From the NCBI GenBank assembly GCA_029264635.1, contig JARIAA010000163.1:1-7952 (forward strand): a DNA stretch of 7,952 nt, given 5' to 3'. Below the pieces are notes generated by a model that saw only the letters and a program-made list of their open reading frames with translations, made no database searches and was not told where the DNA came from. The position numbers and the translations under genes were made by a program. The DNA comes from Psychrobacter sp. (lineage in GTDB: Bacteria > Pseudomonadota > Gammaproteobacteria > Pseudomonadales > Moraxellaceae). This document shows positions 5,281 through 7,952 of the stretch, one piece after another. Position 1 is the stretch's first letter, and each line of letters starts with the position of its first letter.

Positions 5281-7396
5281 AAGCTTCGCTAGCTACCGTG
5301 TCAATACGCAACAACTCATCACCATCAGCAACTAAATCACCTGGCGCAAATAACAATTCTGCCACCACACCATCAGTCGGTGCGGTAATCGTGTGTTCGA
5401 TTTTCATTGCTTCAATAACAGCAAGCGGCTCGCCCTTTTTCACACTATCGCCGACGGCAACTTTAAACGCGACGACCTGCCCTGGCATGGGTGATTTCAA
5501 ACTACCGACTGCCGCAGACTCTTCGCCGACATGCGCCATGATATCAATCAGCGTAATCTCGTCACGACCGCTATCGGTGAACACATAAACGGTCTCATTA
5601 TTTGTCCAGCTCTGCGCGTTAATACGAGCATCATTTAACCATAAGATATGATTATGGGTGTCAGTACTGGCATAGGTCACTTGACCTTCATAAACACTCT
5701 CTGTTGATGTATCTGAATGGCTGACGTCTTCATTTTCTATATTGTTATTGGCGGCGTCTTTCTCAAGGATAAGGGCAAAACTACTGAGATTATCGCTCTC
5801 TTTTTTGTTATTTGAACTATTTGCATTATGCCAATTGCTAATAGTTGCTTGGTACGCTTGCTCGTCATAGATTAAGCTGAACGATCTTGTATAATCGCTA
5901 TAAGCACGAAAACCAGTTGGCTTACTAAATGGATCGTTATCTGTCCCTTGAACTGCCCTTTCACCCGCAAGCTGCTGGGCGATAGCAGTTACAACAAGCG
6001 TCGACAGATCAAGCGGATGCTGATTAAATAGCTCGTCTGCCTCACGTTCAATCAATGCCGTATCAAGATTGGCTTGACTAAACGACTCGGTATTAAGTAC
6101 GTAGCGCAAAAACGCCACATTATTTGGCAAACCAACGATACGCATTTGTGCCAAAGCGCGATCGAGCTTCGCCAATGCTTGCGCGCGAGTAGGCGCATGC
6201 ACAATAAGCTTAGCAATCATAGAGTCGTAGAACGGACTAATCACATCGCCTTCGCGTACGCCATCATCAATACGTACATCGGTAATGTCAAAGGTGCTGT
6301 GCTCAGGCTTTTGATAAGTAAATAAAGTACCCGTGGCCGGCAAAAAACCATTGTCAGGATTTTCAGCACAGATACGTGCTTCAATTGCATGACCGTTGAT
6401 TGCCAGCTCGTCTTGTTTCTTCGGTAACGGCTTACCTTCTGCCACCAACAGTTGCCATTCGACCAAATCGACACCCGTAATGGCTTCACTGACTGGATGC
6501 TCAACTTGCAGGCGCGTATTCATCTCCATGAAATAAAAATTCATGGAATCCTTGCGCTGTTCCACGATAAATTCAACCGTGCCCGCACCGAAATAATTGA
6601 CCGCACGCGCCGCTTCAATGGCAGCGATGCCCATTGCTTCTCGCATCGCCGCGTCAACACCTGGCGCAGGCGCTTCTTCTAACACTTTTTGATGACGACG
6701 CTGTACTGAGCAATCACGCTCAAACAAATGCACATAATTGCCATGCGTATCACCAAATACCTGGATTTCGATATGGCGTGGTTTTAGGGCGTATTTTTCG
6801 ACTAATACTTGATCATCACCGAAGCTGGTAATCGCTTCACGGCGACAGGAATCTAGTAAGTCAATAAAATCGCTGCTCTCTTCAACGATACGCATACCTT
6901 TACCGCCACCACCCGCGCTCGCTTTAATCAGTACTGGATAGCCGATGCTGTCTGCCTGCTGCTGCAAAAATGCCGCATCTTGGTTTTCACCGTGATAACC
7001 TGGTATCAGTGGCACGCCAGCGGCTTCCATCAAACGCTTCGACTCAGATTTACCGCCCATGGCACGAATCGCATCAGCGGATGGACCAATAAAGACCAAG
7101 CCTGCATCCTGACAGGCTTGCGCAAAATCTGCATTTTCACTTAAAAAACCATAACCTGGATGAATCGCTTGTGCGCCAGCATCGAGGGCAATCGCAATGA
7201 TAGCATCACCTTTAAGGTAGCTGTCTTTAGGCGCCGAACCACCCAGATAGACCGCTTCGTCACAGACAGCGACGTGCTTGGCCTCACGGTCAGCATCAGA
7301 ATAAACAGCGACGGTACGGATACCTAGACGCTTGGCAGTGGCGGCAACTCGGCAGGCAATTTCACCACGGTTGGCGATTAGAATTTTAGAAAACAT
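5279..7396 (-). CDS. liuD: 3-Methylcrotonyl-CoA carboxylase, biotin-containing alpha subunit (LiuD/MccA)
   Basis: This 705-residue subunit carboxylates its own biotin with ATP and bicarbonate; the beta subunit then moves the carboxyl to 3-methylcrotonyl-CoA. The biotin carboxylase part (about 1-450) shows KILIANRGEIACR (4-16), IHPGYGFLSENADFA (78-92), the ATP-grasp loop SAGGGGKGM (160-168), RDCSVQRRHQKVLEEAPAPG (227-246) and FMEMNTRLQVEHP (289-301) with catalytic Glu291, Asn293 and Arg295. The C-terminal carrier domain has IEAMKIEH (661-668), with biotinyl-Lys665. A BT-like linker carries an Asn/Ser/Glu-rich insert around 521-566, making the protein longer than typical LiuD (about 655). The start follows AAGGAC (7406-7401) by four to five bases. 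Acetyl-, propionyl- or geranyl-CoA carboxylase subunits look similar; the flanking liuE and liuA favour methylcrotonyl-CoA. No carboxyltransferase partner lies in the window. Confidence 0.9.
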   Translation of the reverse strand: MFSKILIANRGEIACRVAATAKRLGIRTVAVYSDADREAKHVAVCDEAVYLGGSAPKDSYLKGDAIIAIALDAGAQAIHPGYGFLSENADFAQACQDAGLVFIGPSADAIRAMGGKSESKRLMEAAGVPLIPGYHGENQDAAFLQQQADSIGYPVLIKASAGGGGKGMRIVEESSDFIDLLDSCRREAITSFGDDQVLVEKYALKPRHIEIQVFGDTHGNYVHLFERDCSVQRRHQKVLEEAPAPGVDAAMREAMGIAAIEAARAVNYFGAGTVEFIVEQRKDSMNFYFMEMNTRLQVEHPVSEAITGVDLVEWQLLVAEGKPLPKKQDELAINGHAIEARICAENPDNGFLPATGTLFTYQKPEHSTFDITDVRIDDGVREGDVISPFYDSMIAKLIVHAPTRAQALAKLDRALAQMRIVGLPNNVAFLRYVLNTESFSQANLDTALIEREADELFNQHPLDLSTLVVTAIAQQLAGERAVQGTDNDPFSKPTGFRAYSDYTRSFSLIYDEQAYQATISNWHNANSSNNKKESDNLSSFALILEKDAANNNIENEDVSHSDTSTESVYEGQVTYASTDTHNHILWLNDARINAQSWTNNETVYVFTDSGRDEITLIDIMAHVGEESAAVGSLKSPMPGQVVAFKVAVGDSVKKGEPLAVIEAMKIEHTITAPTDGVVAELLFAPGDLVADGDELLRIDTVASEA

Positions 7397-7406
7397 GACA
7401 GTCCTT

Positions 7407-7434
7407 ATCGTTTAATCTATATCGTTTAATCTAT
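7407..7434 (-). repeat. 14-bp perfect tandem repeat in the liuD leader
   Basis: The coding (minus) strand reads ATAGATTAAACGAT twice with no gap (7434-7421 and 7420-7407), immediately before the AAGGAC Shine-Dalgarno of liuD. It would lie in the 5' leader, or overlap a promoter, since each copy holds a TATAGA-like hexamer at the junctions. Confidence 0.93.
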
Positions 7435-7444
7435 AATTTGCAAA

Positions 7445-7450
7445 ATTGTA
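7445..7450 (-). promoter_or_regulatory. Possible -10 element for liuD-liuE
   Basis: The minus strand reads TACAAT, five of six matches to the -10 consensus, about 50 bases before the liuD ATG. The sequence 16-18 bases upstream is not a good -35. If used, the transcript would begin just before the 14-bp tandem repeats. Confidence 0.3.
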
Positions 7451-7510
7451 GAAAGCTGGTGACGACTTTATTGTTTTTGAGTGACTTTTCTCGATATCAT
7501 CAAATTTAAG

Positions 7511-7520
7511 CTCAGCTGAG
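7511..7520. promoter_or_regulatory. 10-bp perfect palindrome upstream of liuD, possible operator
   Basis: CTCAGCTGAG is self-complementary and lies in the 154-bp gap between the GFA gene and liuD, about 115 bases upstream of liuD. There is no T tract, so it is not an intrinsic terminator. A regulator site is possible but short palindromes of this length also arise by chance. Confidence 0.15.
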
Positions 7521-7527
7521 AAAATCT

Positions 7528-7556
7528 TTAGCCATTAAGATAGTTAGCCATTAAGA
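7528..7556 (-). repeat. 13-bp direct repeat (16-bp period) over the GFA stop codon
   Basis: TTAGCCATTAAGA (plus strand) occurs at 7528-7540 and again at 7544-7556, separated by TAG. The second copy contains the stop codon of the GFA-family gene (TAA at 7553-7551), and the first lies just downstream of that stop. Confidence 0.9.
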
Positions 7557-7952
7557 CAAAAGTGCCAATATGGTTTTAAAATCAGGTAAGCTGTCAAAAT
7601 TGTTAGACGCTGTATCAACCTTAGGCAAACTAGAGTAATGACAACTGGACTTTGAGCTTAAGCAGAAATTAGCGACGACCTCTACAGCTACCGACTTATC
7701 AACTTCTAATAATCCTACGGGTATCCAATAATACTTATCGGCAAAGGCATTAGGAACAGGAGAGCCACAGTTTGTACAGAAGTGCGAGCTAAATCCTGTC
7801 TCTTTTTGCCAACTCTTTATCGTATTGCTCTTTATCCAGTTAAAATGCACCGCCTTAATAATGGTCGCTAGATTAGCACTTGAACCCGACTGTTTTTTGC
7901 ACAATGAGCAGTGACATTGATAAATCTTAAAAGGGTCAGTCTGTACATCAAC
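7551..7952 (-). CDS. GFA-family (glutathione-dependent formaldehyde-activating-like) zinc protein, 5' end missing
   Basis: The frame is open to the window edge and starts mid-protein with VDVQTDPFKIYQCHCSLCKK; 133 codons before the stop are visible. The CHCSLCKKQSGS motif and the later HFCTNCGSPVP are the zinc-binding cysteine clusters of the Mss4-like GFA fold. The N-terminal CxCG motif expected at about residues 8-12 of such proteins lies outside the window, so perhaps 15-20 residues are missing. The fold is named after an enzyme reported to help couple formaldehyde to glutathione, but most members, including probably this one, have no proven activity. A TTG within the frame (7904) is not the start, because the zinc motif CHC lies upstream of it in the same frame. 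The gene reads towards liuD on the same strand, 154 bp away, with a short direct repeat over its stop codon. No clear intrinsic terminator is visible between them. Confidence 0.88.
   Translation of the reverse strand, partial: VDVQTDPFKIYQCHCSLCKKQSGSSANLATIIKAVHFNWIKSNTIKSWQKETGFSSHFCTNCGSPVPNAFADKYYWIPVGLLEVDKSVAVEVVANFCLSSKSSCHYSSLPKVDTASNNFDSLPDFKTILALLS

Noticed and set aside
7551..7904. GFA protein starting at TTG 7904
   Set aside because: The frame stays open upstream to the window edge and encodes the zinc motif residues C-H-C before that TTG, so the real start is outside the window.
1..7952. CRISPR array, tRNA or rRNA genes, insertion sequence, integrase, toxin-antitoxin or phage-defence genes
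   Set aside because: No spaced repeat array, no RNA gene signature, no terminal inverted repeats or transposase motifs, and no defence-type proteins were seen; the genes are housekeeping and catabolic.

Overview
The window looks like chromosomal DNA of a gammaproteobacterium, most likely Psychrobacter or a close relative in the Moraxellaceae. This is inferred from the moderate GC content, the protein sequences and the gene neighbourhood. No database search was run. There is no phage, plasmid, insertion sequence, CRISPR or RNA-gene signal, and I see no novel multi-gene system.

Layout. At the left edge, positions 1-53 on the minus strand encode the first 17 residues of SMC, the chromosome condensation ATPase. 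Divergent from it is a small DUF4298-type protein (187-492, +) behind a good extended -10 promoter. Tail to tail with that gene is a broken TauE/SafE membrane transporter gene (497-1009, -). It has an in-frame amber stop and a large in-frame internal deletion. Then come birA (1176-2096, +) and coaX (2134-2862, +), for biotin protein ligase and type III pantothenate kinase, probably co-transcribed. A perfect 15-bp-arm hairpin (2885-2921) forms a bidirectional terminator between coaX and the minus-strand block. That block is part of the leucine degradation (liu) pathway and reads, in transcription order, liuD (3-methylcrotonyl-CoA carboxylase biotin subunit, 5279-7396), liuE/mvaB (HMG-CoA lyase, 4336-5256) and, after a 210-bp gap, liuA/ivd (isovaleryl-CoA dehydrogenase, 2938-4125). 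At the right edge is a partial GFA-family zinc protein (7551-7952, -).

How the genes fit together. LiuA oxidises isovaleryl-CoA to 3-methylcrotonyl-CoA. LiuD carries the biotin that carboxylates it, together with a beta subunit not encoded here. LiuE cleaves the final HMG-CoA to acetyl-CoA and acetoacetate. BirA attaches biotin to LiuD (predicted Lys665), and CoaX makes the CoA precursor that all these thioesters need. The carboxyltransferase subunit (LiuB), the methylglutaconyl-CoA hydratase (LiuC) and a LiuR-type regulator are not in the window.

The points most worth checking are: an Asn in place of the second metal-binding His of the HMG-CoA lyase HxH motif; three short tandem duplications at gene boundaries of the liuD/liuE/GFA region, one of which doubles a Shine-Dalgarno sequence; and the multiply damaged TauE gene.
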